DNA of 64,000 bases from Alphaproteobacteria bacterium (GCA_016794125.1 JAEUKT010000003.1:248001-312000), one strand, 5' to 3'. Numbered from the stretch's first letter, positions 53,475 through 63,846 are shown. Program-made: numbers and translations. The notes: generated by a model not told the origin, from the sequence alone.

Positions 53475-54771
53475 TTGCAGATTTTCCTTGTTTTACTTTC
53501 GCAACAGGCTCCAGCTTCTTGATGCCGCCCATATAGGGCAGCAGCACATCGGGGATCACGACGCTGCCATCGGGCTGCTGGTAATTTTCCAGCACAGCCA
53601 CGAGGCAGCGGCCGACCGCCACGCCGGAACCATTCAGCGTATGGACATATTTCGTCGCCTTGTCGCCTTCGCGTTTGTAACGCGTCATCATCCGGCGCGC
53701 CTGGAAATCACCGCAGTTGGAGCAGCTGGAAATTTCGCGATACGCATTCTGCCCCGGCAAAAACACTTCGATATCAAAGGTTTTCTTGGCCGAGAAACCC
53801 ATATCGCCGGTGCAGAGCGCGAGCGTGCGGAACGGCAAATCCAGTTTCTTCAAAATCGATTCAGCGCAGCCCGTCATGCGATCCAGCTCCGCCATCGACT
53901 CTTCTTCGGATGTGATGCTGACCAGTTCAACCTTGTAGAACTGGTGCTGACGGATCATGCCGCGCGTATCCTTGCCCGCCGCGCCCGCTTCGGAGCGGAA
54001 GCATGGCGTGAGCGATGTGAGACGCAGCGGCAGTTCTTCCGCGTTCAAAATCGTGTCCAGTACGGTATTCGTCAGCGAAACTTCCGACGTAGGAATCATC
54101 CACAAGCCGTTGCCAGTCTTGAACAAATCTTCGGCAAATTTCGGCAGCTGGCCGGTGCCGTACAGCGCCTCGTCCTTCACCAGCAGAGGTACGGACAATT
54201 CAGTATAACCATGCTCCTGCGTATGCGTGTCGAGCATGAATTGCGCCAGCGCCCGTTCCAGCCGCGCAACGCCGCTGCGGAGCAAAACGAAACGCGCGCC
54301 TGACATTTTGGCGGCGGCTTCGAAATCCATGCCGCCCAGCTGGGCGCCGATATCGACATGGTCTTTCGGGTTGTTCATGCCGCGCGGCTGGCCGATGCGG
54401 CGGACTTCGACGTTGTCATCCGCGCTCTTGCCGTCGGGCACCGATTTGTCGGGGATGTTGGGCAGGATGGCCAGCACCTTGTCCAGTTCCGCTTGGGCGG
54501 ACTTGTCGCCCTCCTCGATCCTGGCGATTTGCTCTTTGTAACCAGCGACTTCCTTCATGATGGCGTCGGTGTTTTCACCCTTGGCCTTCATCGCGCCGAT
54601 CTTGGACGACGCTTCGTTGCGCTTGGCGAGGAGGTTCTGCACCTCGGTCATCACCGCACGGCGCTTCTCGTCCATTTCAAGGATCTTGGCGGATTGCGCC
54701 GGCAGACCGCGACGCGCCCAGCCGGAATCGAACATCTCGGGGTTTTCCCGAATTAACTTCAGATCAAACAT
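53467..54771 (-). CDS. serS: Seryl-tRNA synthetase
   Basis: Charges tRNA-Ser; class II synthetase of 434 residues. N-terminal tRNA-binding coiled coil (30-105), then motif 2 ([26 protein letters not shown]) and motif 3 ([20 protein letters not shown]). It is first in a serS-surE-pcm-nlpD unit. The 221-base gap before tatC (54772-54992) holds no gene I can support; only a small AGTGC/GCACT stem was noted. Confidence 0.97.
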   Translation of the reverse strand: MFDLKLIRENPEMFDSGWARRGLPAQSAKILEMDEKRRAVMTEVQNLLAKRNEASSKIGAMKAKGENTDAIMKEVAGYKEQIARIEEGDKSAQAELDKVLAILPNIPDKSVPDGKSADDNVEVRRIGQPRGMNNPKDHVDIGAQLGGMDFEAAAKMSGARFVLLRSGVARLERALAQFMLDTHTQEHGYTELSVPLLVKDEALYGTGQLPKFAEDLFKTGNGLWMIPTSEVSLTNTVLDTILNAEELPLRLTSLTPCFRSEAGAAGKDTRGMIRQHQFYKVELVSITSEEESMAELDRMTGCAESILKKLDLPFRTLALCTGDMGFSAKKTFDIEVFLPGQNAYREISSCSNCGDFQARRMMTRYKREGDKATKYVHTLNGSGVAVGRCLVAVLENYQQPDGSVVIPDVLLPYMGGIKKLEPVAKVKQGKSANA

Positions 54772-54992
54772 ACCTGTCTCTCAATAATGTTGGATTTCCC
54801 CAAACCCATTAGCGCTTTCAATTGTATGATTTTTTTGGAATCCGGTCTAGTGCCGCTTCGCACTAAGTTCCTGACTCATCATGAAAAAATGCCGTTGATG
54901 CGCCACTTGAACAGGGATATGCCTGCATAACAAGGCGTTAGGAATCGGGGTTAAACCACGGATTTAGATTGTAGAAATTGCCATAAGAAAAT

Positions 54993-55787
54993 TTAAGGCG
55001 CGGGAATTTCGTTATCTGCCGCGTCATCGGCGATCTTCGGCTTCTTCTCCCCCATCCGCACAAGGATGACAGAGATTTCGTAGAGCGCCATCATCGGCAC
55101 CGCCAGCATAAACTGGCTGAGGATATCGGGCGGTGTCAGCACCGCTGCGACGATAAAGATCAGCACGATCATATAGCGGCGCTTGTCCGCCAGCCATGCG
55201 GAAGAAATAATCCCGACGCGCCCGAGCAGCGTCAACAGAACCGGCATCTGGAAACAGAAACCGAAGGCGAAAATCAATGTCATAATCAAACTGAGATATT
55301 CGCTCACCCGCGCCTCCAGCTGGATCGGCAGGCCGGTTGTCGGCGCGAGGCTTTCGAAGCCGGCGAAGAATTTCCATGCGACGGGAATGACAAGATAGTA
55401 AACGAAGGCCGCGCCGGTGAGGAAGAGGACGGGCGTGGCGATCAGGAACGGCAGGAAAACATGCTTCTCGCTTTTATACAGCCCCGGCGCGATAAACAGC
55501 CACAGCTGCGTTGCGATCACGGGGAAAGACAGGAAACCGCCCGCGAAACAGGCGAGTTTCAGGTAGGTGATGAACGCCTCGCCAAGGCCGGTATAAATCA
55601 GCCGGCGGTTTTCGCCCTCCAGCACATGGGCGAGCGGCTTGACGAGGAAGCCGTAAATATCCGCCGCGACGAAGTAGCAGGCGCAGGTGGCGGCCGCGAA
55701 GAACAGCATGCTGATCAACAGCCGGCGTCGCAGTTCCACCAGATGCGCGACAAGCGGCATGGTTTTTTCGTCAGGCGGGGTTGTCAT
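54993..55787 (-). CDS. tatC: Sec-independent translocase TatC
   Basis: Core receptor of the twin-arginine translocase, inner membrane, 264 residues with six helices. Family features include HLVELRRRLL at the N terminus and ETRVSEYLSL-like RVSEYLSLIM before the third helix region; FGFCFQMPV is the conserved later loop. The start overlaps tatB by 17 bases. It could export the Tat-signal MsrB of this window. Confidence 0.96.
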   Translation of the reverse strand: MTTPPDEKTMPLVAHLVELRRRLLISMLFFAAATCACYFVAADIYGFLVKPLAHVLEGENRRLIYTGLGEAFITYLKLACFAGGFLSFPVIATQLWLFIAPGLYKSEKHVFLPFLIATPVLFLTGAAFVYYLVIPVAWKFFAGFESLAPTTGLPIQLEARVSEYLSLIMTLIFAFGFCFQMPVLLTLLGRVGIISSAWLADKRRYMIVLIFIVAAVLTPPDILSQFMLAVPMMALYEISVILVRMGEKKPKIADDAADNEIPAP

Positions 55788-56079
55788 CGGGCCCCTTCGG
55801 GAGCATCGCGATCTTGCGCCGCTCCTCCTCCGCCAGCTGGCGTTCGATCTCGAACTGCAAATTTTCGCCGCCGGGCTTGTTGGCCTCGCGCGTGATTTCG
55901 TTCAGTTCTTCGTCATGGATAATATTGTCGATCGACCGCTGGATGTCGTTGGTGAATATTTTCACCTTGCGCATGAATTTCCCGGCGGCGTAGAGAACTT
56001 TCGGCAGGTCTTTGGGCCCGATCACCACCACGGCGACCGCGATGATCACCAGCATTTCTGACCAGGCGACGTCGAACAA
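55771..56079 (-). CDS. tatB: Sec-independent translocase TatB
   Basis: One N-terminal membrane helix (MFDVAWSEMLVIIAVAVVVIGPKDLP) followed by an amphipathic helix and a charged tail; 102 residues. The Glu in the membrane helix and the GPKDLP hinge mark TatB. It stands two bases after tatA. Confidence 0.95.
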   Translation of the reverse strand: MFDVAWSEMLVIIAVAVVVIGPKDLPKVLYAAGKFMRKVKIFTNDIQRSIDNIIHDEELNEITREANKPGGENLQFEIERQLAEEERRKIAMLPKGPDDNPA

Positions 56080-56081
56080 AG

Positions 56082-56276
56082 TTAGACGTCCTTTTTATCC
56101 GACGGCGGCAGCACTTCGGTTTTCGGTTTGTCGTCGCCGTCTTTCAGCCCGTCCTTGAAGCTGCGCAGACCCTTGCCAAGATCACCCATGATCTGCGGGA
56201 TCTTGCCCTTGCCCACGCCGAACAGCAGCACGATGACCAGAACGACAACCAGAATATGCCAGATGGAAAGTCCCAT
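56082..56276 (-). CDS. tatA: Sec-independent translocase TatA
   Basis: 64-residue pore-forming Tat subunit: membrane helix, then [22 protein letters not shown] (the FGxGK-P hinge and amphipathic helix). Its start overlaps the scpB stop by one base, in the typical scpAB-tatABC order. Confidence 0.95.
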   Translation of the reverse strand: MGLSIWHILVVVLVIVLLFGVGKGKIPQIMGDLGKGLRSFKDGLKDGDDKPKTEVLPPSDKKDV

Positions 56277-57466
56277 TATTTGTCGTCCTCATCGTCTTCG
56301 TCTTCGTCGTCTTCTTCATCGTCCTCGTCGGACTCGTCTTCATCATCTTCGTCGTCGTAATCTTCGTCGTCGTAATCTTCGTCATCCGAGTCCTCGTCGT
56401 CCTCGTCGTCGGAATCTTCGTCGTCTTCTTCCTCGTAATCGTCGGAATCGTCTTCTTCGCTGTCGGATTCCTCTTCGTCATCTTCCTCGTCTTCGTCTTC
56501 GTCGCCGTCGGAATCTTCGTCATCCGACTCTTCGTCGTCGAAATCCTCTTCTTCGGACTCTTCGTCTTCAGACGCATCATCCGCGGATGCGACGGTATCG
56601 AGGTCGGTAATATCGCCCCCCTCTTCCGTCACTTTGCCGACAAGGTCTTCATCGGTCACTTCCTGCGGGTCATGTTCATGCTTGTCGTTTTCTTCAAACA
56701 GGTCTGCGGTGGGCATCGCTTCGACCGCGGGGCGTTTATCCAGCAGGCCGGCAGCTTTCAGTTCTTCCATACCCGGCAGGTCTTCCAGTTTCTCGAGGCC
56801 GAAATGGTCGAGGAATGCTTGCGTCGAAAGCCATGTGACGGGGCGGCCCGGCACTTCGCGGCGCTTGCCGGGCTTGATCCAGCCGGCTTCCATCAGCGCG
56901 TCGAGCGCGCCGGGCGAGGTTGCCACGCCGCGGATGTTTTCGATTTCCGCGCGGGTGACGGGCTGGTGGTATGCCACGATCGCCATGGTTTCCATGGCCG
57001 AGCGCGTGAATTTTTTCGGCTGTTCCTTTTCAAGGCGCAGGCGGTCGCCAAGGTCGGTCGCGGTGCGCAGCGCCCAGCGGTTGTCGCGCTGGACTAGGTT
57101 GATGCCGCGGTTGGCAAATTGCGCCTGCAGTTGTTCCAGGATCACGGGGATCAGCGCCTTGCGCTCCGCCGGGAAACGCTCGGCGATTTGCGACACGGAA
57201 ATGGCGGACGATGTGGCGAACAGGATCGCTTCGACCAAGCGCACATCTTCATGCGTCATTTCGGGCAACGGCGCGTCGGGATCGATCGTTTCTTCTTCGG
57301 CGGTCGCGCCTTCGGTTTCAACGGCTTCCGTCTCTACGGCTTCGTCCGCACCCGCGATCTCCTCGTTCGCTTCGAGGATTTCTTCCTGCGCGGTTTCAGC
57401 CTCGACGGTTTCAATCGTTTCGTCGGAAACGGTTTCGGCTTGCTGCTTTTTCTTCGCTCTTGCCAT
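56276..57466 (-). CDS. scpB: Condensin subunit ScpB with very acidic C-terminal tail
   Basis: Winged-helix partner of ScpA in the SMC chromosome-condensation complex. The core fold covers about residues 75-250 ([49 protein letters not shown]). An acidic 70-residue segment precedes it, and the last 100 or so residues are almost only Asp, Glu and Ser. The full length of 396 is about double the usual 190-230. The tail may mimic nucleic acid or bind basic proteins (inference). Confidence 0.93.
   Translation of the reverse strand: MARAKKKQQAETVSDETIETVEAETAQEEILEANEEIAGADEAVETEAVETEGATAEEETIDPDAPLPEMTHEDVRLVEAILFATSSAISVSQIAERFPAERKALIPVILEQLQAQFANRGINLVQRDNRWALRTATDLGDRLRLEKEQPKKFTRSAMETMAIVAYHQPVTRAEIENIRGVATSPGALDALMEAGWIKPGKRREVPGRPVTWLSTQAFLDHFGLEKLEDLPGMEELKAAGLLDKRPAVEAMPTADLFEENDKHEHDPQEVTDEDLVGKVTEEGGDITDLDTVASADDASEDEESEEEDFDDEESDDEDSDGDEDEDEEDDEEESDSEEDDSDDYEEEDDEDSDDEDDEDSDDEDYDDEDYDDEDDEDESDEDDEEDDEDEDDEDDK
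56279..56570 (-). repeat. Low-complexity GA(T/A/C)-rich codon repeat coding the ScpB tail
   Basis: About 290 bases made of repeated GAT/GAC/GAA/GAG/TCC codons, with near-exact 15-18-base units such as those at 56350-56385. It is an in-frame amino-acid repeat, prone to slippage, not a spacer array. Confidence 0.8.
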
Positions 57467-57468
57467 GA

Positions 57469-58536
57469 TCAGGCCCCTTCTTTCACTTCGGCGTCATCGG
57501 CCGAAATTTCTTCGCTGTCGAATTCTTGCTCTTCTTCGCCGTCTTCGGAAACAGCTTCTTCAGAAATCACTTCTTCGGAAACAAATTCTTCCGCTTCAGC
57601 GGTTACTTCAAATTCTTCTGTCGTTTCCGCAACGGCTTCTTCAGTTACTGCCGCCGTTTCCGCAACTTCTTCTTCCTCGTCGATCAGGTCGGCGGGGTCG
57701 ATGGAGGTTTCGGCAGGCATTTCTACATTTTCGTTCGATGCGTCTTTCGGCACCGGCTTGCGGATGTAAATCGGCGCGTAATTCTTTTCCTGCTGGATCT
57801 GGATCATGCCGCGCTTGCACATTTCGAGCGCGCCGCCGAAGGTGGAGGCGATGGCGGAGCGTTTCACGATGCGGTCTTTCAACCCGCCCGGCAGGAACAT
57901 GAACAGGGAAACCCATTCCTGCGGAATCTTGCCCATCATGTTTTCCATGCGGGAGATGGCTTCTTCCAGCGTGAACAGCTTCACGGGGTTCAGTTTATAA
58001 ACCGAATTCTGCTGGCGCTGTTTTACGTCGCCATACGCCTTCAGCAGGTCGTAATAGGTCATGTCGTATTTGGATATATATTGAATCGGCAGCCCGTCGG
58101 GTTCGCCGCGCGCGAAAATGTTGAAGCCAAGGCGCGGCAGGCGGAACAGCTTGTCGGCGGTTTCGCGCATCGCTTCCAAACGGCGCAGCTGGAATTGCAG
58201 CGCGTCGGCGATTTCCTGCGCGGTGGGTTCGGCCTGTTTCTGTTCCTCGACCGGGATCAGCAGGCGGGATTTCAGGTAGGCGAGCCATGCCGCCATCACA
58301 AGGTAATCGGCGGCCAGCTCAAGACGCAGGCTTTGCGCCTTTTCGACGAATTCAAGGTATTGGTTGGCGAGTGCCAGGATCGAGATTTTGGCAAGATCGA
58401 CCTTCTGGTCGCGCGCCAGCGCCAGCAGCATGTCGATGGGGCCGTCAAAGCCGCCGAGATACAGCAGCAGTTGCTCGCTCTCGAGCCGGTCCTTGAGGAG
58501 GTCTTCCTCGAATTTGGGGCTTTCCGCTTCGCTCAT
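57469..58536 (-). CDS. scpA: Condensin subunit ScpA with acidic C-terminal tail
   Basis: Kleisin of the SMC-ScpAB complex. 355 residues: N-terminal SMC-binding part (LYLGGFDGPIDMLLALARDQKVDLAKISI, typical), helical middle (LVMAAWLAYLKSRLLIP), C-terminal winged helix (about 225-265). The final 80 residues are Glu/Val/Ala-rich and strongly acidic, an addition like that of ScpB. It stands two bases before scpB and overlaps nagZ by four. Confidence 0.94.
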   Translation of the reverse strand: MSEAESPKFEEDLLKDRLESEQLLLYLGGFDGPIDMLLALARDQKVDLAKISILALANQYLEFVEKAQSLRLELAADYLVMAAWLAYLKSRLLIPVEEQKQAEPTAQEIADALQFQLRRLEAMRETADKLFRLPRLGFNIFARGEPDGLPIQYISKYDMTYYDLLKAYGDVKQRQQNSVYKLNPVKLFTLEEAISRMENMMGKIPQEWVSLFMFLPGGLKDRIVKRSAIASTFGGALEMCKRGMIQIQQEKNYAPIYIRKPVPKDASNENVEMPAETSIDPADLIDEEEEVAETAAVTEEAVAETTEEFEVTAEAEEFVSEEVISEEAVSEDGEEEQEFDSEEISADDAEVKEGA

Positions 58537-59591
58537 CCGATCCTTCGCTTTTCGATCAGTTGCTCCAGTTTGGCCTGGAGTTCTTGTCTGTTGTCATTAC
58601 CCTTTTTCAGCCATTCAGTGCGCTGTGCCTCGGCATCGGCCACCCTTTTTGCCGCCTGCGCGGTCAGTTTGGGGGTGAATGCCAGCGCCGTTTTTCTATC
58701 TTCGAACGTCGCGTTGCACAGCATCGTCAGGTCCATGCCCGACGCCATGCTTCCCTTCACACGGCTTTCCAGTGTTCCGCCCAAGGCCTTCATCGAAATA
58801 TCGTCGGCCAGCAGGACACCGTTAAAACCGATTTCACCACGGATCACATCACTCACGACACGGGCGGAAAGCGTAGCGGCAGAATCAGGATCTACGGAGG
58901 AGAATACCACATGCGCGGCCATCGCCCAAACAGCCGTTTTCATATCTGTCTGGCTGAGATATTTGAAGGGTTTAAAGTCCGTTTTTGATAGTTCGGATAA
59001 GGACGCATCGGTCGAGGGCAGTGCCAGATGACTATCAACCTTTGCACGACCATGTCCGGGGATGTGCTTGATAACAGGCGTAATCCCGCCGTCAAGCAGG
59101 CCGCGGCAGACCGCCTCGCCCAGCAACCCCACCATTTCCGGCGCATCGCTATAGGTGCGGCTGGCGGACAGGAATTCGTGGCAATCCGGCGCGGGCACAT
59201 CGACCACGGGCGCGCAATTCACGCTGATGCCAAGGTCGGCCAGATCAAGCGCCATCAGGTAGGAATTAATGCGCGCGGCATCCCTGCCCTCCTGCTCCGA
59301 CGCTCTCGCCAGTTCGCCGAAGATTTTGGCGGCAGGGTATTCTTTCCATTCCGGCTGCTTCAGGCGCGAGACGCTGCCGCCCTCCTGGTCGATCAAAACC
59401 GGCAAGCCGTCCCAGCCCACACATTCGCGGACGGAGGCGACAAGGTCTTTCACCTGTTGCTTGGATACGCAGTTGCGCTTGAACAGGATAAAACCGGCGG
59501 GACGTTCGGATTTCAGGAGGTCCTGTTCCTCGCGCGTCAGTTCCGTGCCGGTCGCGTCGATGATGATGGCTTTCAGGTCGGTCAGCTGCAT
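58533..59591 (-). CDS. nagZ: Beta-N-acetylhexosaminidase NagZ
   Basis: Family GH3 cytosolic enzyme that frees N-acetylglucosamine from recycled muropeptides. 352 residues. Substrate and catalytic segments are LIDQEGGSVSRL, the His loop KHIPGHGRAKVDSHL and the nucleophile Asp in LLADDISMKALGG. No signal peptide. It overlaps scpA by four bases and follows the MazG-like gene by 13. Confidence 0.95.
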   Translation of the reverse strand: MQLTDLKAIIIDATGTELTREEQDLLKSERPAGFILFKRNCVSKQQVKDLVASVRECVGWDGLPVLIDQEGGSVSRLKQPEWKEYPAAKIFGELARASEQEGRDAARINSYLMALDLADLGISVNCAPVVDVPAPDCHEFLSASRTYSDAPEMVGLLGEAVCRGLLDGGITPVIKHIPGHGRAKVDSHLALPSTDASLSELSKTDFKPFKYLSQTDMKTAVWAMAAHVVFSSVDPDSAATLSARVVSDVIRGEIGFNGVLLADDISMKALGGTLESRVKGSMASGMDLTMLCNATFEDRKTALAFTPKLTAQAAKRVADAEAQRTEWLKKGNDNRQELQAKLEQLIEKRRIG

Positions 59592-59604
59592 ATCGGTTTC
59601 CTTA

Positions 59605-59904
59605 TTATTTTACGTGACGGACAACGCCGTTTTGGTCCTTGTCGCCCCATTTGCGGGACTTGTTGATCTCCATCTTGCGCTGCACGGCGGCATAGAGGTC
59701 ATCGGTCGTGAATCCCGCCTTGCGCACCGCATCGAGCAGCAGAATGGTGCAATCCGCCCATTCAATAATATCGGACGGATCGGCCGCGGCCTCCATCGCT
59801 TCTTCGGCCAGATGATGCGCCTTGGATTGCGGGGTGCTTTCACCGAAGGTCTTGTCGGTGAACACGCCGATATCGTCCTGCAACTGCTGCCAGCGGTCGG
59901 CCAT
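59605..59904 (-). CDS. MazG-like nucleotide pyrophosphohydrolase
   Basis: A 99-residue all-helical protein of the MazG/DUF550 group, which hydrolyses (d)NTP to NMP. The metal-binding pattern is HHLAEEAMEAAADPSDIIEWADC (EExxE-type and ExxD). The start at 59904 shares a base with the SPOR-gene stop (TAATG). The small size fits a dimeric single-domain enzyme; dgt upstream acts in the same nucleotide-pool role. Confidence 0.8.
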   Translation of the reverse strand: MADRWQQLQDDIGVFTDKTFGESTPQSKAHHLAEEAMEAAADPSDIIEWADCTILLLDAVRKAGFTTDDLYAAVQRKMEINKSRKWGDKDQNGVVRHVK

Positions 59905-60776
59905 TAATGCACCACGATGCAGCTGGTGCCGCTGCCCTTTAGCAGCTTGCACACTTCAACCGCGCGCGCAGGCGACGATGCGCCCGCCTGCAAACGGTTG
60001 AACGTGCCCTTGCCGGGGATATCGACGCGCTGCGTGCGCATCTTCATCTTGCCGAGCGTCTGCGGGAATTTACGCTGCAGCAAAGCCCAGTCGGCCTTCG
60101 CCGCTGCGATGTCTTTGTATGATCCCAGCTGGATGAAATTGCCGCCGCCAGCTGCGGGTGCGGCGGTCGCCGCTGCGGCTGCGGATTTCTCGGCAGGCTT
60201 TGCTGCTGGTTTTACTTCCGCTTTCACCGTTTTGGTTTTTTCGGCGGGCTTTGTTTCCTTCGCCACGACAGGCTTTTCTTCCGTCACGGCGGGAGGTTCT
60301 TCCTCCGCCACCGGCGCGATGACTTTTTCGGTGTCTTCCGACACGGGTGTCGTCAGCTGGGATTCAAGGTTCAGCTTTTCCATTTTCTTGTCGATCGGCG
60401 CGGTGCTGATCGCGGCATCCTTGTCCACCGGCTCTTCGGGCGGCGCGCCCAGTTTTTCGACGCGCGCGGCATCGGCGGAGCGGTTGTCGATCGGGTCGAA
60501 CACCGTGCTGTCCTGATGCGGCACTTCCATGCCGCCCGGATTTTCGGGCTTGAATTTATAAACCGACTTATCCGCCGAAATGGTGGGGATATCGAGGCCG
60601 GAGAATTTTTCCTGCCCGCGCGGATAGGCGTACCAGATGATCGCGGTAAAGGCGAACAGCGTAATGCCCGTCAGCACGCCCTTCGGCAGCAAACGGCGCG
60701 GCTCCGGCGGCGTGCGCATGCGGCCCATATAGAATGAACCGAGGTTGTCTTCGTCTTTGGGGCTGATGTCACTCAT
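59904..60776 (-). CDS. SPOR-domain membrane protein
   Basis: 290 residues: a short cytoplasmic N terminus, one membrane helix (about 36-52, ITLFAFTAIIWYAYP), a long Pro/Ala/Glu/Lys-rich periplasmic linker, and a C-terminal SPOR domain (about 215-290, FIQLGSYKDIAAAKADWALLQ) that binds glycan strands stripped of peptides at division sites. It is the usual neighbour of argS in alphaproteobacteria. Its ATG overlaps the argS stop by four bases. Confidence 0.93.
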   Translation of the reverse strand: MSDISPKDEDNLGSFYMGRMRTPPEPRRLLPKGVLTGITLFAFTAIIWYAYPRGQEKFSGLDIPTISADKSVYKFKPENPGGMEVPHQDSTVFDPIDNRSADAARVEKLGAPPEEPVDKDAAISTAPIDKKMEKLNLESQLTTPVSEDTEKVIAPVAEEEPPAVTEEKPVVAKETKPAEKTKTVKAEVKPAAKPAEKSAAAAATAAPAAGGGNFIQLGSYKDIAAAKADWALLQRKFPQTLGKMKMRTQRVDIPGKGTFNRLQAGASSPARAVEVCKLLKGSGTSCIVVH

Positions 60777-62539
60777 CCGCGCATCTCCTCTTCCGGTTGA
60801 ACGCCCATGACGGCAAGACCCGATGCGATGACGGTTTTCACCGCCGACACCAGCGCAAGGCGCGCCATGCTGAGTTCCCTGTCATTCTCGTGCAAAAATC
60901 TCAAAGTGCCGTCGTCGCGGCCCTTGTTCCAGAAACCGTGGAATTCAGACGCAAGGTCGTGCAGGTAGAACGCGATGCGATGCGGCTCATGCGCTTCCGC
61001 CGCCGCCTCCACCGCGCGGGGCCAGCCCGCCATGAAACGCACCAGCTGCAATTCTTCGGGCGAAGAAATGCGCGCAAGGTTCGCCTTGCCAAGCGCCGCC
61101 GCCGACAAATCCACATCGGGGAACATTTCTTTCGCGTTGCGCAGCACCGACGCGCAGCGCGCATGGGCGTATTGTACGTAGAACACGGGGTTGTCTTTGG
61201 ACTGTTCCACGACCTTCGTGAAATCGAAATCAAGTTCACTGTCAGGCGTGCGCGTCATCATGAAGAAGCGCACGGAGCCCGCGCCCACTTCTTCCACCAG
61301 CTCGCGCAGAGTGATGATATTGCCGGAGCGTTTCGACAACTTCACCGGCTCCCCGTTCTTGAACAGCTTCACCATGCCGCAATAGACGACGTTCAGGCGA
61401 ATGTCTTTCGCGCCTTCGGCTAGCGCAGCCACAGCGGGACGGATTTTTTCTTCGTAGCCCTGATGGTCCTTACCCAGTACGTTAATCATCCACTTAAAGC
61501 CGCGCTGCAGCTTGTTATAGTGATACGCGATATCGGGCATGATATAGGCCCAGGATCCGTCGCGTTTTTTCAGCGGGCGGTCAGATGAATCGCCGAAATT
61601 GCTGGAGCGGAACAGCGTCAGTTCAACCGGCTCCCAGCCCTCCATCTCCTTGCCCTTGGGCGGCGGCAGCGTGCCCTGATAAATCAGCCCTTTGTCATGC
61701 AGGGTCTTGAAGGATTTTTCCAGCGTGCCGTCCTCGATCATCACGCGTTCGTTCGAAAACACGTCGTGATGGATGCCGATGAGGTCGAGGTCGTCGCGGA
61801 TCATCTTCATGATGTATTCGACCGCGAAATCGCGCATTGCGGGAGCCCATGCGGTTTCCGCCACGCCCAACCATTTTTTGCCGTCGCGCGCGACCATCGC
61901 CTGTGCGACGTCCTTCATGTATTCGCCGGGGTACAGGCCTTCGGGGATCGGGCCGATATCTTCGCCCAGCGCCTCGCGGTAACGCAAATACGCCGTCTGC
62001 GTCAGCACATCGATCTGGTTGCCCGCATCATTGAAGTAATATTCCTTTGTCACATCGTAACCGGCTTTTTTCAGCAGGTTGGCAAGCGTATCGCCGATCA
62101 CCGCGCCACGCACGTGTCCCGCATGCATCGGGCCGGTCGGGTTGGCGGAGACGTATTCGATCACGACCTTCTCGCGCTTGCCCATCTTGCTGTCGCCGTA
62201 ATAAATCCCGTCATTCAGGATATTGCGCAGCGTCGATGCCCATTCGGTATCCGCCAGACGGAAATTGACGAAGCCGGGGCCTGCCACCGTCACTTCGCGG
62301 ATTTCGGGAAGTTCTTTCAGTTTTCCGGCGAGCGCCTCGCCCAGCTGGCGCGGATTTTTGCCGGCGGCTTTCGACAGCACCATTGCGGCATTCGTCGCCA
62401 TATCGCCGTGGCTTGCGTCCTTCGGCGGCTCCACCGTCACGCGGGAAAGGTCAAGCCCCTGCGGAATGTCGCCATTCGCCGCCATCTTGCCCAGCAGGTC
62501 GCCGACTTTGTCTTTGTACGCATGGAAAATATTGCTCAT
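60773..62539 (-). CDS. argS: Arginyl-tRNA synthetase
   Basis: Class I synthetase for arginine, 588 residues. N-terminal tRNA-binding domain, the HIGH-like motif in SANPTGPMHAGHVRGAVIGD (near residue 120-140), the KMSKS-equivalent KLSKRSGN, and the C-terminal DALR anticodon domain. Overlaps dgt and the SPOR gene by four bases each. Confidence 0.97.
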   Translation of the reverse strand: MSNIFHAYKDKVGDLLGKMAANGDIPQGLDLSRVTVEPPKDASHGDMATNAAMVLSKAAGKNPRQLGEALAGKLKELPEIREVTVAGPGFVNFRLADTEWASTLRNILNDGIYYGDSKMGKREKVVIEYVSANPTGPMHAGHVRGAVIGDTLANLLKKAGYDVTKEYYFNDAGNQIDVLTQTAYLRYREALGEDIGPIPEGLYPGEYMKDVAQAMVARDGKKWLGVAETAWAPAMRDFAVEYIMKMIRDDLDLIGIHHDVFSNERVMIEDGTLEKSFKTLHDKGLIYQGTLPPPKGKEMEGWEPVELTLFRSSNFGDSSDRPLKKRDGSWAYIMPDIAYHYNKLQRGFKWMINVLGKDHQGYEEKIRPAVAALAEGAKDIRLNVVYCGMVKLFKNGEPVKLSKRSGNIITLRELVEEVGAGSVRFFMMTRTPDSELDFDFTKVVEQSKDNPVFYVQYAHARCASVLRNAKEMFPDVDLSAAALGKANLARISSPEELQLVRFMAGWPRAVEAAAEAHEPHRIAFYLHDLASEFHGFWNKGRDDGTLRFLHENDRELSMARLALVSAVKTVIASGLAVMGVQPEEEMRG

Positions 62540-63804
62540 CTCACCACCTGATAGGCATCAAACAGATCCTTGTGTTCCATCACCGCAAGGCGATCTGTCA
62601 TGCTTGCGATGTAATCGGCGACCGTGCGCGCCTGCCATGTTTTTTCGTCCCAGCCCTTGGGCACCGTCATCACCTGTTTCAGGTATTCCGGCGGCAGGCA
62701 GCGTTTGTGTTCCATGAACACGGCGAACAAATCCTGCACTACCGCAAACACCTTGCGGCGCACGCGGCTGACCTGATGATGGCGGTAGAAATTCGCCCAG
62801 AGGAAATCGCGCAGCGCGCGGTCTTTTTTCTTCATCGCATCCGACATACCGACAACCATATCCTTCGCCGCGCGCACATCATCGGCGGTTTTGGGGTTCA
62901 GGTCGAGAATGCGGCGCTTGCTTTCGGCCAGCACATCCATGACATACGTCCCCATCACATCGCGGATGGTTTCCTGCGCCAGCGTATAGGGCGCGATGCC
63001 GGGATATGATTTTTTCTTGGCATGAATGATCGCGCCGACCCATTCCACGTTTTCGACATCGGCCAGCGTGAACATGCCTGCCTGCAAACCGTCGTCAAGG
63101 TCATGGCTGTTATAGGCGATGTCATCCGCAATCCCCGCCGCCTGCGCCTCGACCGAGGCGTAAGTGCCCAGCAGCAGATCCATCTGCTTGCTGAGTTCCG
63201 CCAGCGTGATTTCCAGCTTCGGTTTCTTCTGGCCTTTTTTATACAGCGGGCCGTTATGCTTGCAGAGGCCTTCAAGAGACTCCCAAGTCAAATTCAGTCC
63301 GTCGAAATTCGGATATTTCTTTTCCAGCTTGGTGACCACGCGCAAAGTCTGGTCGTTATGGTCGAAGCCGCCATAGGGTTTCATGCATTCCGCCAACGCG
63401 TCTTCGCCCACATGCGCGAAGGGCGTGTGGCCGAGGTCATGGGCGAGTGCGCAGGTTTCGGCCAGATCCTCATCGACCTTCAGCAGCCGCGCCAGAGACC
63501 GCGCCACCTGCGCCACCTCGATCGAATGGCTCAACCGCGTGCGGTAATGGTCGCCCTCGTGATAGACGAAGACCTGCGTCTTGAATTTCAACCGGCGGAA
63601 GGCGGAGGAATGGATGATCCGGTCGCGGTCGCGCTCGAACGCGCCGCGCGTCTTGCTGGGGCTTTCTTCATACAGCCGTCCGCGGCTTTCCGATGGGCGC
63701 GAGGCAAATGACGACAGCCCGTCCGCTGCCACAAATTTGGCCAGCGGGTCTTTGGGGCCTGTTTCGGCCAAGGATTTCAACTTCTTAGCAGCAGCGCGCG
63801 CCAT
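62536..63804 (-). CDS. dgt: Deoxyguanosinetriphosphate triphosphohydrolase-like HD protein
   Basis: HD-domain enzyme that splits dNTP to nucleoside and triphosphate. The start at 63804 (MARAAAKKLK) has a GGGGGAT site six bases upstream; an ATG at 63828 is the other choice. 422 residues with SHSIEVAQVARSLA, HDLGHTPFAHVGEDAL (HD metal pair) and YNSHDLDDGLQ. It is first in the large dgt-argS unit and is divergent from erpA. Confidence 0.94.
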   Translation of the reverse strand: MARAAAKKLKSLAETGPKDPLAKFVAADGLSSFASRPSESRGRLYEESPSKTRGAFERDRDRIIHSSAFRRLKFKTQVFVYHEGDHYRTRLSHSIEVAQVARSLARLLKVDEDLAETCALAHDLGHTPFAHVGEDALAECMKPYGGFDHNDQTLRVVTKLEKKYPNFDGLNLTWESLEGLCKHNGPLYKKGQKKPKLEITLAELSKQMDLLLGTYASVEAQAAGIADDIAYNSHDLDDGLQAGMFTLADVENVEWVGAIIHAKKKSYPGIAPYTLAQETIRDVMGTYVMDVLAESKRRILDLNPKTADDVRAAKDMVVGMSDAMKKKDRALRDFLWANFYRHHQVSRVRRKVFAVVQDLFAVFMEHKRCLPPEYLKQVMTVPKGWDEKTWQARTVADYIASMTDRLAVMEHKDLFDAYQVVR

Positions 63805-63846
63805 GGCATCCCCCGCGAAATCCGGCATCAAAAATCCGGAATTCTG

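Noticed and set aside
56279-56570. Possible CRISPR or tandem-repeat array
   Set aside because: The repeats are codons of an acidic tail, in frame with scpB and without spacers.
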